Positions 6,916 to 16,900 of a DNA stretch of 64,000 bases are shown here, piece by piece (within the stretch, counting starts at the first letter, position 1; each line of letters opens with the position of its first letter). The notes under the pieces are model-generated. The model was not told where the DNA came from. It did not search any database and saw only the letters and a list, made by a program, of their open reading frames with translations. Made by a program: the position numbers and the translations under genes. The DNA is from PALSA-612 sp963791225 (GTDB lineage: Bacteria; Actinomycetota; Thermoleophilia; Gaiellales; Gaiellaceae): the NCBI GenBank assembly GCA_963791225.1, contig CAWBRV010000008.1, positions 868,001 through 932,000 of the forward strand. The letters are read 5' to 3'.

Positions 6916-8643
6916 CTAGGTGGTACTCCCCCGGCGATCTGCTTCGATCTGTGCCTCGACCGCGCGGTGGACGTTTCCGTGGACGCGGTCTTCGCCGAGG
7001 CGTTCCAGGACACCGTCCTTCCCGAGCACGCTCCCGACGGCGGGCTTGACGCGGGCGAGGCGTAGCTGGATACCGGCGCTCTCGGCGAACTCGAGGATCT
7101 CGGTGAGTTTTGCCGCGCCCTGGGAGTCGATGAAGTCGACTCCCTCCAGGTCGAGTACGACGGCGCGGAGGGGCGGGTCGGCGTGAAGTGCGAGCTCGCG
7201 GATGCGCTCCTCGAGCGCCTCGGTGGTGGCGAAGAACAGGCCTCCGTCCAGTCGCACGACCGCGTAGCCGGGGAACGTCTCACTGTCGGGGTTCTCGCGT
7301 ACGTCGCGGAATACCTGTGTTCCGGGCTCGCGGCCGAGTAGCGGCATCCCGGGGGAGGTGGCGACGTAGACGAGCCAGACGACCGAGAGGGCGATGCCGA
7401 TGACGACGCCGGCCAGCACGCCGGCCGAGAGTACGGCGATGATCGCCGCGGCGGCGACCCAGAAGTCGAAGCGCTTGACGCGGTAGAGGCGCCGCAACTC
7501 GGGGATGTCGATCATCCCGAAGATGACGGCGTCGATGATGATCGCCCCGAGGACAGCCTTCGGCAGCTGTGAGAAGAGGGGCGCGAGCGCGATCAGCGTC
7601 AGGATCACGAGCCCTCCGGTCACGAGCGATGCAACGGGTGTGCTGGCGCCGGCCGATTCGTTGAGCGAGCTCGCGGACAGACTCGTCGAGACCGGCATCC
7701 CCCGGAACACGCCGGACGCCATGTTGGCCATGCCCTGTGCGACCGACTCCTGATTGACGTCGATGCGGTAGCGGTGCCGGACCGCGAACGCACGCGCGTC
7801 GCCGGCGGTCTGCGAGAAACCGATCAGGAGCAAGCCGGTCGCGGCCACGAGGATGGTCGAGTAGTGCTGCTGGAAGACGTCGGCGCCCGGGAGCGCCGGC
7901 GCAGGCAGGCCGCGCGGCACTGGGCCGACGAGAGCGACGCCGTGCGCGCCCAGATCGAAGAGCCATGTCGCAAGGAGGCCTCCGACCACGAGCACGAGCG
8001 CGCCCGGCACGCGGGGGGCCAGGAAGCGCAGGCCGAAGATGGCACCGAGCGCCACCACGCCCACGAGCACCGTCGTCCAGCTGACATCTCCGAGCGACCG
8101 GATCCACGAGGCGAGTTCAGCCCAGGCGGTATCGCCGGACGTCGACGTTCCCGTCAGCTTGGGCAGCTCGCCGATGACGACGTCGACCGCGGCTCCCGCC
8201 AGGAAACCCGTCACGACAGCCCGGGAGAGGAACCGAGCGATCCAGCCGAGTCGAAGCACCGCCAGTATGAGAAAGAACGCGCCGGTCACCAGCGTGATCG
8301 CCGCCACCAGCTCGGCAGCCTGCGCCCCGGCAGCACCGGTGAACAGCACCGCACCGCCCGCAACGGCAGCCAGCGACGAGCTCGGCCCCGTCGAGATGTG
8401 CCGAGAGGTGCAAAACAGCGCGTACACCAGCGCGCCCGCCGCCGCAGCGTACAAGCCGTTCTGCACCGGCACACCGGCGATTCCTGCATAGCCGAGATCC
8501 TTCGGCACGATCATCGCCGCCACCGCGATCCCCGCCAGCACGTCGCCCCGGAACATGCTGCTTCGGTCGTACCGCGGCAGCCAATCCACGATCGGCACCA
8601 GGCGACCCACCCCGCGGGGCCGAGCGTGTTCGACGCTCCCCAC
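6916..8643 (-). CDS. SulP family anion transporter with C-terminal STAS domain
   Basis: About 575 residues. GTG 8643 follows GGGAGGA by nine bases; a much longer upstream frame has no family similarity. The transmembrane part carries the SulP signature region (VPKDLGYAGIAGVPVQNGLYAA...STGPSSSLAAVAGG). The C-terminal STAS domain (AVVRLDGGLFFATTEALEERI...AVVLDLEGVDFIDSQGAAKLTEI) has the conserved DS pair. Relatives move sulfate, bicarbonate or dicarboxylates; the substrate cannot be read from the sequence. Divergent from the lipoprotein at 8796. Confidence 0.88.
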   Translation of the reverse strand: MGSVEHARPRGVGRLVPIVDWLPRYDRSSMFRGDVLAGIAVAAMIVPKDLGYAGIAGVPVQNGLYAAAAGALVYALFCTSRHISTGPSSSLAAVAGGAVLFTGAAGAQAAELVAAITLVTGAFFLILAVLRLGWIARFLSRAVVTGFLAGAAVDVVIGELPKLTGTSTSGDTAWAELASWIRSLGDVSWTTVLVGVVALGAIFGLRFLAPRVPGALVLVVGGLLATWLFDLGAHGVALVGPVPRGLPAPALPGADVFQQHYSTILVAATGLLLIGFSQTAGDARAFAVRHRYRIDVNQESVAQGMANMASGVFRGMPVSTSLSASSLNESAGASTPVASLVTGGLVILTLIALAPLFSQLPKAVLGAIIIDAVIFGMIDIPELRRLYRVKRFDFWVAAAAIIAVLSAGVLAGVVIGIALSVVWLVYVATSPGMPLLGREPGTQVFRDVRENPDSETFPGYAVVRLDGGLFFATTEALEERIRELALHADPPLRAVVLDLEGVDFIDSQGAAKLTEILEFAESAGIQLRLARVKPAVGSVLGKDGVLERLGEDRVHGNVHRAVEAQIEADRRGSTT

Positions 8644-8795
8644 TTCGGCCCATCCTCCCACACACAACGGTGGCACGTTGGCCCGCCAACGGCGTACGGA
8701 CAGTCGGCATTGACACGAGCAGCCGGCTGAGGAAGAGTCGCAGGTGGACATTTTTCCCGACACGGCCAAAGGTCGGCAGGAGAGGAAGTCGAGCC

Positions 8796-9371
8796 ATGCA
8801 GCGCCGGGATGGGCACGGTGAAGACGCAAGAGCGATGAGGGCCAAGAGGTTCCGTTGGGCCGCGATGGCAGCTCTGCTCGCCTCGCTTCTCGCAGTGGCC
8901 GGATGCGGCGGTAGCGGGTCCACCAAAACCGTGACCGTCACGGTCTCCACCTCCACGACGTCATCGCCGAACCAGACCCCTACCGGGCCGGCCGTGGCCG
9001 AATTGCAGAGGGTGATGACGCGGCTCGGCTACTACTCCGGTCCGATCGACGGCATCTACGGTCCCGCGACGACCGCCGGTGTGAAGGCGATGCAGACGGC
9101 GCTGGGCGTGACCTCGGACGGCGTCTACGGTCCGGAGACGCATGCGGCCCTGAAGGGCAAGGGCAGGTACGTCGTCGTCGAGATTCAGACGGCGCTCGCG
9201 GAGTACGGCTACTACACGGGTGCGATCGACGGTGCGTACGGTGCGGCGACGACCGAGGCGGTGACGAAGCTGCAGACGGATCTGGGAGTGACGGCGGACG
9301 GTCGCTTCGGGCCGGAGACCGCGACCGCGTTCAACGAGGCGGTCGCGAGCGGCAAGCTGAAACCGGTATAG
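8796..9371 (+). CDS. Lipoprotein with two peptidoglycan-binding repeats
   Basis: A lipobox (LLAVAGC) follows a basic N-region, so the mature protein should be lipid-anchored. After a Thr/Ser-rich spacer (TVTVTVSTSTTSS) come two PG_binding_1 repeats, each of pattern LQ--L--LGYY-G-IDG-YG--T---V---Q---G---DG-YG-ET. ATG 8796 has AGGAG upstream; ATG 8835 would give a shorter, more classical signal peptide and is a good alternative. The protein probably links the membrane to the cell wall. Seven bases upstream of a second Thr-rich lipoprotein, so likely cotranscribed. Confidence 0.82.
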   Translation: MQRRDGHGEDARAMRAKRFRWAAMAALLASLLAVAGCGGSGSTKTVTVTVSTSTTSSPNQTPTGPAVAELQRVMTRLGYYSGPIDGIYGPATTAGVKAMQTALGVTSDGVYGPETHAALKGKGRYVVVEIQTALAEYGYYTGAIDGAYGAATTEAVTKLQTDLGVTADGRFGPETATAFNEAVASGKLKPV

Positions 9372-9377
9372 GTCGAG

Positions 9378-10058
9378 ATGACGAGGCTGCCGAGCGCGTT
9401 GGTGCTGGCCGCGCTGGTCGTGGCCCTTGCCGCGTGCGGTGGTGGGTCAGGTGAGGCGATCGGCACCCTTACGGGCGCTACGGCCACCCGCACGACGCCG
9501 ACCACGACGCTCCCGAGCACCACGGAGACGGTCCCGACCGTCTCGACCAGTCCGGAGACGACGACGACTCCGTCTCCCCCGACGACCGCGAACGGGCCGG
9601 CCAACCCGATCGTGCCACCCAAGCCGGTCACGGTCACGACCACGGTGCCGCAGCCTCCGACGACCGTGACGACGACCGTGCCTCAGCCGCCTCGTACGGT
9701 GACGACGCCTGCACCACCACCGCCGCCGCCGCCGGTGACTGTCCCGACGACGGTGGCCTCGACGGTTTCCAAGACGGTGACGGTGACTGTGGCCCCGCCG
9801 CCGTCCACGGCCGCAACGACCTCGACCACGACGACAACCGTCTCACCCACGACGTCGACGACCGAGACGTCGGGCGGTGTCAGCCCGGGTGCCGCCGCTG
9901 TGGCCGGCGCGGCCGCCGCGTCGCAGAACGAGGAGAGCGACAGCACCGACTGGGGCTGGGTCGCCTTCGCGGTTCTCGCTTTCGGTGTTCTCGTCGGCGG
10001 GCTTGTCTGGTGGTGGCGAGGCAAACACAGCGACAAGGACAAGAGCGAATCAGCCTGA
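9378..10058 (+). CDS. Thr/Pro-rich cell-wall-spanning lipoprotein with C-terminal TM helix
   Basis: 226 residues. A lipoprotein signal (ALVVALAAC) is followed by about 150 residues of low-complexity Thr/Pro/Val sequence with repeats TVTTTVPQPP and PPPPPPVTVPTTV, which would form an extended spacer across the wall. An acidic segment (NEESDSTDWG) and a C-terminal TM helix (WVAFAVLAFGVLVGGLVWWW) with a basic/acidic tail follow. A lipid anchor and a TM helix at opposite ends is unusual. It follows the peptidoglycan-binding lipoprotein directly. Confidence 0.7.
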   Translation: MTRLPSALVLAALVVALAACGGGSGEAIGTLTGATATRTTPTTTLPSTTETVPTVSTSPETTTTPSPPTTANGPANPIVPPKPVTVTTTVPQPPTTVTTTVPQPPRTVTTPAPPPPPPPVTVPTTVASTVSKTVTVTVAPPPSTAATTSTTTTTVSPTTSTTETSGGVSPGAAAVAGAAAASQNEESDSTDWGWVAFAVLAFGVLVGGLVWWWRGKHSDKDKSESA

Positions 10059-10175
10059 TTGGCGGCGGGCGAATCCGGCTTGGGCCGATTCGAGTGCGAC
10101 CTACTGCTGGCCGCGGGCCACACGCCCGCGATCTTCTGCGCAAGTGCATGCCCGCTGTTGCCGATACGTCCTGGA

Positions 10176-10691
10176 ATGGCTTCCCCGCCCACGTCGACTC
10201 CACGTGCCGGCCGGGCCGCCCGCACGGGCGCGATCGGCACGATCGTCGCGGCCGTCGCATTCTTCGACGGCATCGTTCTCGGGCTGCCGATCGCGTTACT
10301 CTCCGCCTCGCTCAAACCCTTGATCGTGTTCATCGCGGCGACGTTCGGCGTCATCGTCCTTGCCATCGCCTGCTGTCGCTGGGTCGACAAACGATGGGAC
10401 GAGTGGTTCTCGAGCCACACGAGCCGGATCGAGTCGAGGCTGGAGAGGATGCGGGCAAGCCGTTTGATGCGACGTCCCGTTGGCTGGATCCAGCAAGGCC
10501 CGGACCGGTCGTACGCGCTCGCGTCGGCGTTGGTCAACCCGGTCCTCGTCGTCGCCCTCGCCAGGTCGATCGGCGGCAAGCCGGTCGGTGAGCGTCGGAT
10601 CGTGCTTGGTTCGGTCGCCTACGCGATCCCCTACGTGGCACTGTGGTCACTCGTCGGACTCGCGCTCGCCGACGCCGTCCGAGCCGCCTAG
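10176..10691 (+). CDS. Small integral membrane protein of unknown function
   Basis: 171 residues from ATG 10176 (MASPPTSTPRAG...), which has a weak GGA. The open frame extends upstream but with non-protein-like composition. Three or four hydrophobic segments: GAIGTIVAAVAFFDGIVLGLPIAL, LKPLIVFIAATFGVIVLAIACC, ALASALVNPVLVVALARSI and VAYAIPYVALWSLVGLALAD, separated by a basic cytosolic loop (WVDKRWDEWFSSHTSRIESRLERMRASRLMRR). No known family was recognised. Confidence 0.55.
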   Translation: MASPPTSTPRAGRAARTGAIGTIVAAVAFFDGIVLGLPIALLSASLKPLIVFIAATFGVIVLAIACCRWVDKRWDEWFSSHTSRIESRLERMRASRLMRRPVGWIQQGPDRSYALASALVNPVLVVALARSIGGKPVGERRIVLGSVAYAIPYVALWSLVGLALADAVRAA

Positions 10692-10731
10692 ATTCGGACC
10701 TAGGCCCAGGCTCCTATCATCCTCTGACGCA

Positions 10732-11474
10732 ATGCGAACCGGCGATGGGTACGGCGAGATGCTGCTCGCGGCGCTCGATGAGAGCGGCGGCGAGATGCTG
10801 GAGATCGTGGAGCGCGACGACGGTCTCATCATGGCGAGCAGGTTCGGCCTCGGCTACTACGTGGCGCCATATGGGAACTGGCCGTTGCGTCAGCGCCGCG
10901 CGCTGCGCTTGGCGCGGGGTCGCGTCCTGGACGTGGGAGCTGGAGCCGGTCGCGTCGCCCTCCATCTGCAGCAGAAGGGTCACGAGGTTGTCGCGATCGA
11001 CTCCTCGCGTGGTGCGGTCGAGGTATGTCGGCGGCGGGGCGTGCGGGACGCCCGACTGCTCAGACCGGAAGAAGTGGATGGGGCGCTCGGGCTGTTCGAC
11101 ACGGTCGTGATGTACGGCAATAACCTCGGCCTGCTCTCGAGCCGCGCGAAGGGCCGCCGTCTGCTGCGGAGACTCCATGGAATCACGACCGAGCGGGGCC
11201 GCATCCTTGGCGAGATACTTGATCCATACCCCGGCGCGGCCCCGATCCACCTCGCCTACCACCAGCGCAACCGCAAGCGGGGACGGATGAGGCGGCCAGA
11301 TCCGCATCCGCATCCGCTATCGCGATGTCGCCTCCCTGGTTCGACTACCTCTTCCTCTCGCGGCCCGAGCTCGAGGAGCTCGTTGAGGGCACAGGCTGGC
11401 TCGTTGCCCGCACCATCGAGGCCGAAGGGCCGCTCTACGTGGCCGTCCTCGAGAAGCAGGCGAAGACGGCCTAA
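10732..11474 (+). pseudogene. SAM-dependent methyltransferase, two frameshifts near the 3' end
   Basis: From ATG 10732 the product shows a class I methyltransferase fold: RVLDVGAGAGRVALHLQQKG (SAM motif I), VVAIDSS (acidic loop) and GLFDTVVMYGNNLGLL (motif IV region). At about 11290 the frame must slip by one base to read GGQIRIRIRYRDVAS, and again at about 11336 to read WFDYLFLSRPELEELVEG and the expected family C-terminus ending KQAKTA at TAA 11472-11474. The unshifted frame gives an Arg/Ser-rich nonsense tail running to 11544. A TATCAT box lies about ten bases before the start. Either a recent pseudogene or two sequencing/assembly errors. Confidence 0.7.
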
Positions 11475-11623
11475 GCGTGCCGCGCAGGGGCCAGCGTCGG
11501 CCCCAACCCGAGGGCGGCGCAGGCCCGTCAGGGGTCATTCCTGAACACTGGCCCAGGGACTCGGGCGGGTCGGATCGCGTAGTCGAGGAGTTGGAGTGCG
11601 CGGCCGCCGCTTGAAAGTCCGCG

Positions 11624-13654
11624 TCAATCCGGGCGGGCGACGAGTCGGATGCGCGCGCAGCTGGTGTAGCTCCGCATGGGTGCGCCGGGCGTGTGGTTCC
11701 GGAGCGTGACGCAGAAGCGGAGCGATCCGCGCGCCGCCGCGCGCGGTGCGTGCCACGCGACCGAGTAGAGGCCGCCGGCCTCGACGACGGAAGCGTTCTC
11801 GTGCACGCGGGCGATCGCTTTTCCGTTTCGGTCGATCGCGACGTCCGTCGCGACGATTCCGAGTGTCGTTGAGCGGTAGCGGAGGCTCACGAGCCCGCCG
11901 GCAGTTCCCTCGGCCGGCAAAGCGCTCGGAATCACCGCATCGGTGATCGCAACGACCTGCAGCACAGCTGGAGCGGGGTAGATGTCGTCGTTGCCGTTCT
12001 GGAATGCGGTGATAAAGCACAGGCTGGCGCTGGTCACGTGGACAATGCCGTGACGCATGGTGCACCCGCCGTAGTCCGTGTATGTGACCGGCAGGCCCGA
12101 CGACGCGTGTGCGTTCGGGTTGAAGTCGCCGTCTGCCGTCGTCCGGTCAGGAATGGGCTTGAACGTGATCGTCTGGGTGTGAGGCAAGGCGGGAGGCGCA
12201 ACGCCTGCGGCGGAGCAGGAGCCCGCTGCCAACGGCGCACCCGACGCCCACTCGGTAGCGGTGCGGCTGAGCGCGAGCGCGACCGCTGCTGCGGCGTCGA
12301 GGCGGCCGCAGCCCAGCGTCGGCGTCCAGCCAGCGCCCGCATCGCGGTCTGCGGACGCCTTGATGATGTCGGCGACCTGGTAGTTCTTCAACTCGGGCCG
12401 CACGGCCCAGACGAGCGCTGCGACACCGGCAACCTCGGGAGACGCGAAGGAGGTACCGGCGAAGTAGCCGTACTCGGCGCCGCCCGAGCCCGTCCACTGC
12501 GGGTAGCACGTATCCGAGAGCTGGTTCCGCCGCGGCAGCGCGACGAGCACGCCGGAGCAGGCGCCCGTGAAGATCCCGGGCGCGACGAGCGAGAGGTGCT
12601 TGCCGAAGTTGGAGAACGACGCATGCCTGCCTTCGGCGTTCGTCGCGCCGACCGCGAGGCCGTAGCTCTCCCCGCCTCCGCTGTGCTGGAGGAGCGCCGC
12701 CGGCCAATCGACCGGTCCGCCGTCGTTCCCCGAGGCGGCAACGATCAGCACCCCGTCGGAGGCGGCCTTGTCGATCGCATCCACGAGGATCGGCGACGAG
12801 GGCTCCGGGCCGCCGACGCTGAGGTTCACGATCCGCACGCCGAGCGCGTCGAGCTTTGCGATTGCCTGAGCGAGGTCGGCGTCGTAGAAACGGCCCTGGT
12901 TGTCCGCATGGATGCCGATCACGTGGGCGGCTCCACCGAAACCGGCCATGCCGAAGCCGTCGCCGTCGTTCGCCGCGATTAGCGACGCGACGGCTGTGCC
13001 GTGGCCGTAGTCGTCGTTGCCGACCGTCGACGCCGACCGCTGCGTTCCGTGCGCAGTGACGTCGTAAAGGCCGTCGATCTTTCCCGCGAGATCGGGCACA
13101 GCGTCGACGCCGGTGTCAATAACCCCGACCTGGATCCGGGGATCGCCCGCCGTGAGGTCGAGGGCGCCGCCGAGGTTCGCCGACGCGAACTGCCATTCGT
13201 ACGGAAGCTTCGTCTTGGCATCCACGCTCTGCACGAACGGATCGTTCGCTATGTTCGACACATGACGCGGCGGCCCAACCGGAGAGACGTAGCGGATGCG
13301 CCGATCACCGGTTGCGTGCGCGAGGAGCGCATGCAACTGGGCAGCATCGACGTGCACCCGCGCAGCGCGCAGAGCAGGCATGACCTGCACGGTCTCGAAT
13401 GCGTAGGACCGTCTCAGCGAGGCCAGGTCGCGCATCGACCCGAAGCCGATAACCGCCGTCGAGCCGAAGCGGGCGGCTCCACGCTCGAGGGAACGCTTGG
13501 CTGTGTGCGAGCGAAACCAATGCATCCGGCGGCCGGGGTTCGGCCGTGCGGAAGCGACCGCCGTGGTCGCAGAGGTCGCGGTCGAGCTCGAGTTGAACAC
13601 GGCCACGATGCCGACGAGTGCAAGGGTCGCGAGTAGGAATAGGTGTCGTTTCAT
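11624..13654 (-). CDS. Secreted S8 (subtilisin-like) serine protease
   Basis: 676 residues from ATG 13654, which follows AGAGGAG. The signal peptide is MKRHLFLLATLALVGIVAVF. A prodomain-like region (residues ~35-130) precedes the catalytic domain. The triad is readable: Asp in GVIDTGVDAVPDLAG, His in YGHGTAVASLIA, Ser in FAGTSFASPEVAGVAAL; the oxyanion Asn is in VAASGNDGG. Two cysteine-containing insertions (GACSGVLVA, LSDTCYPQW) and a C-terminal beta-rich extension of ~190 residues with further cysteines suggest disulphide stabilisation outside the cell. Overlaps the upstream DUF1059 gene by four bases; the pair is divergent from the receptor at 13923. Confidence 0.88.
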   Translation of the reverse strand: MKRHLFLLATLALVGIVAVFNSSSTATSATTAVASARPNPGRRMHWFRSHTAKRSLERGAARFGSTAVIGFGSMRDLASLRRSYAFETVQVMPALRAARVHVDAAQLHALLAHATGDRRIRYVSPVGPPRHVSNIANDPFVQSVDAKTKLPYEWQFASANLGGALDLTAGDPRIQVGVIDTGVDAVPDLAGKIDGLYDVTAHGTQRSASTVGNDDYGHGTAVASLIAANDGDGFGMAGFGGAAHVIGIHADNQGRFYDADLAQAIAKLDALGVRIVNLSVGGPEPSSPILVDAIDKAASDGVLIVAASGNDGGPVDWPAALLQHSGGGESYGLAVGATNAEGRHASFSNFGKHLSLVAPGIFTGACSGVLVALPRRNQLSDTCYPQWTGSGGAEYGYFAGTSFASPEVAGVAALVWAVRPELKNYQVADIIKASADRDAGAGWTPTLGCGRLDAAAAVALALSRTATEWASGAPLAAGSCSAAGVAPPALPHTQTITFKPIPDRTTADGDFNPNAHASSGLPVTYTDYGGCTMRHGIVHVTSASLCFITAFQNGNDDIYPAPAVLQVVAITDAVIPSALPAEGTAGGLVSLRYRSTTLGIVATDVAIDRNGKAIARVHENASVVEAGGLYSVAWHAPRAAARGSLRFCVTLRNHTPGAPMRSYTSCARIRLVARPD

Positions 13655-13869
13655 TTCTTCTCCTCTTCTGGAGGGTCGGTCGTCTGGCGAGGGGTGGTGG
13701 GCTGCGCTGCCAGCTCGGCGTGGAAGACGAGCAGCAGCGCCTCGTCGTGCGAGAGCGGCATGCGGTGGGTCTCCGCGGCGTGGCGCCTGACCTCCGCGAG
13801 GAGCCCTTCCTCGTCCGCTGCGCGGGCTTCGAACCCGCACTCGCACGTGATCACCGTTTCCACTTGCAT
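13651..13869 (-). CDS. DUF1059 family small protein
   Basis: 72 residues: VITCECGFEARAADEEGLLAEVRRHAAETHRM matches the DUF1059 pattern (two Cys, then His residues, a likely small zinc-binding fold). The tail is Pro/Glu/Lys-rich. Its stop overlaps the protease start (ATGA), so the two are probably translationally coupled. Its role is unknown; it might regulate or assist production of the protease (inference). Confidence 0.7.
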   Translation of the reverse strand: MQVETVITCECGFEARAADEEGLLAEVRRHAAETHRMPLSHDEALLLVFHAELAAQPTTPRQTTDPPEEEKK

Positions 13870-13922
13870 CGCGGCGAGGCTAGGAAGACGTGCCTAAATC
13901 GAGGCAGAATTGCGGCAACTGA

Positions 13923-16900
13923 ATGGCTAACACGCTGCAGCTGAAGGTCTTCGTCACCGGTCGCGTCGCGGTCGAGACCGACGGCGCCGTGATCGACGAA
14001 GCGCAGCTCGGAGGCCGGCAGGGACGGCTCCTGTTTGCGTACCTCGTCGCCGAAGGGAGCCGGCCCGTGCCGCGAGACGAGCTGGCCGAGGCGCTTTGGG
14101 GCGAGACGCCGCCCGTCACGAGGGACAAGGGACTGACCGTGATCGCCAGCAAGCTGCGCGCCGCACTCGGGGACGCCGGACTCGACGGCCGGGAAGTGTT
14201 GACAGCCGCCTTCGGCTGCTACCGGCTCGACCTGCCCGAGGGAACGTGGGTCGACCTGTTCGCAGCCGCGAGCAGCGCACAGGACGCGGAAGAAGCGCTC
14301 GCCGCAGGCGACCTCGACCAGGCACGGGCGGCGGCTGAGTCGGCGGAGTCAGTGGCGCGCCGGCCATTCCTGCCCGGTGAAGACGGAACCTGGGTCGAGC
14401 AGAAGCGGCGCGACCTCGCCGACATCCGCGAGCGCGCGTTGAGCGTTCTCGCCGATGTGTGTCTGCGTTCGGGCGGCGCGCGAGAGGCGGCAAAGTGGGC
14501 CGAGGAACTGATCGCGCTCTCGCCGTTTCGCGAGGCTGGATACCGCCGTCTGATGGAGGCGCACGTCGCCGCGGGAAACCGCGCCGAGGCGCTCCAGGTC
14601 TACGAGCAGTGCCGCCGGCTCCTGGCCGACGAGCTCGGCGCCTACCCGTCGCCGGAGACCGAGTCGATCTATCGCCAGCTCCTGGCCGCGCCGACTCCCG
14701 GCAACGGAGCGGTGACGGACGACGCGGAACGCCTGAAAGACGTCGACCGCCCGGAGAGCGTCACCCAGGTCGTGGCCGACGCCCTCCCGTCAGCCTCCCC
14801 GCCCCTGAGAGAGGTAAAGCGCGAGCGGTCCCGAGCGGTGCGGCGCCGTACCGTGCTTGTCGCGGCGCTCACGGGTGTGATCGCCGTCGCGGTTGCGGTG
14901 CCGCTGGTCGCGCTCTCGGGTGGAGGGTCGCGCGCGCCTGAACTCACGCTCGGTGGCAACGATGTCGGCGCCGTCTCGGCGTCGACGGGGCACATCTTCG
15001 CCTCGGCCCCGCTGGCGGGCTCGCCCGATGCGATCACCGCAGGCGACGGATCGATCTGGGCGGCGATGCCCGACCGCGGGATCGTCTCGCGGATCGACAC
15101 GGCGACGAACGCAGTGCAGCAGACGATCCGGACACCCGGCCCCGGCGGGCCGTCGGCCCTAACGTTCGGCCGCGGGTTCATCTGGGTCGCCAACACGTTC
15201 GCCAGCACCGTCTCCCGGATCGACTCGCAAGCGAACGGCGGCCAGCTCGTCGGCAACCCGATCCACGTCGGGAACGACCCGACAGGGATCGCCTACGGAC
15301 TCGGTGCCGTCTGGGTCGCAAACTCGGTCGACCGCACCGTCACCCGGATCAACCCTGTGACCGGAGTTGCAGACGCGCCGATCTCCGTGGAAGACGGCGC
15401 GGACGACGTCGCCGCAGGAGACGGCTACGTCTGGGTGATCGGCCGGTCGAAGGGCGTTCTCTCGCGCATCGACCCGACGGCGCGCACGGTTGTCGGCACG
15501 GCGGGCGTCGACGACCCCGCTGCCGTCGCGATTGGCCCCGACGCGGTCTGGGTCGCGAACGGAGCCAACGGGACCGTGTCGAAGATCGACCCGTCTACTG
15601 GAGACCTGGAGGCCGCCTTCCCGATCGGTGGGCAGCCGAGCGGCATCGCCGTCGCAGCAGATGGCCACGTCTGGGTGGCGAACGCGGGCTCGGCGAGCCT
15701 GGCCGAGCTCGACCCGGCGACGGGCCGGAGAATCAGGACCGTTCACACCGGCGCGGTTCCGGGAGGCATCGTGCTCGACGGCGACACGGCGTACGTCACG
15801 GCGCAAGTGCCGCCGAGCGCCCACCGCGGCGGCACGCTCACGCTCGCCATCGCGAATCCGCCCGGCACGTATTCGCTTCCCATCCCCCAGGAGCTCGATC
15901 CGGCCGGACCGTGTTCGACCCCACCGCAGCCGGAGAAGACTTCCTGCCGGCTCTCAGGCTTATCGGCAGCGGAGCTGCTCACGCTCACGAACGACGGCCT
16001 CCTCGGCTACAGCCAGGCCGGGGGCGCCGACAGCTATAAGGTCGTCGCCGACCTGGCCACCGGCGTTCCGACACCCAACGACGGCGGCCTCACGTACACG
16101 TTCCAGCTGCGCAAGGGGATCCGCTACTCGACCGGCGGCGTCGTCCAGCCTGCGGACATCCGCCGTGGGATCGAACGCGCGCTGCTGGATAGCAAGGGCC
16201 AGGGCCTGGGCGCCTACCTGGCTGTGATCGAGGGCGCCGGCGGGTGCCTGACCGGCGAGCACTGCGATCTCACACGCGGCATCACGACCAGCCCGGGGTC
16301 GAGCACGGTGACCTTCCACCTGAGCCGGCCCGACCCCGACTTTCTCTTGCAGCTCGCGCTACCCGATTACGACGCCGTACCAGCGTCGACACCGCTCCAT
16401 GCCCGGCTGCCTCTGCCCGCGACCGGGCCCTACATGATCTCGGGCTATCAGAAGAAGGGCGTCGTCGTGCTCGACCGCAACCCGCGCTTCCACGTCTGGT
16501 CGACGGCGGCGCAGCCGGACGGCTACCCCAACAAGATCGTCGAGCGCTACCGCTACACCGGCGCGCAGGCGATTCACGCGGTCGAGCGCGGCACGGCCGA
16601 CATTACGACCGACGGCTTGGACCAGAGATGGCCCCCCGAACTCGCAGCCTCTCTCCAGACGCGCTACTCGAGCCAGCTCTACCCCGAGCCGCAGCTCACG
16701 ATCCTCGGGCTCTGGCTGAACACGAGGCTCGCGCCGTTCAACGACGTCCGCGTCCGCCAGGCGTTCAACCTCGCCGTCGACCGCAACCGGCTCGCCCAGA
16801 TCAACGCCGGTCAGGTCGCGTGCCAGTACCTCCCGCCGAACATGAACGGTTACAGCTACTACTGCCCGTACAACGGGCCCAACCTCACCAAGGCCCGCCG

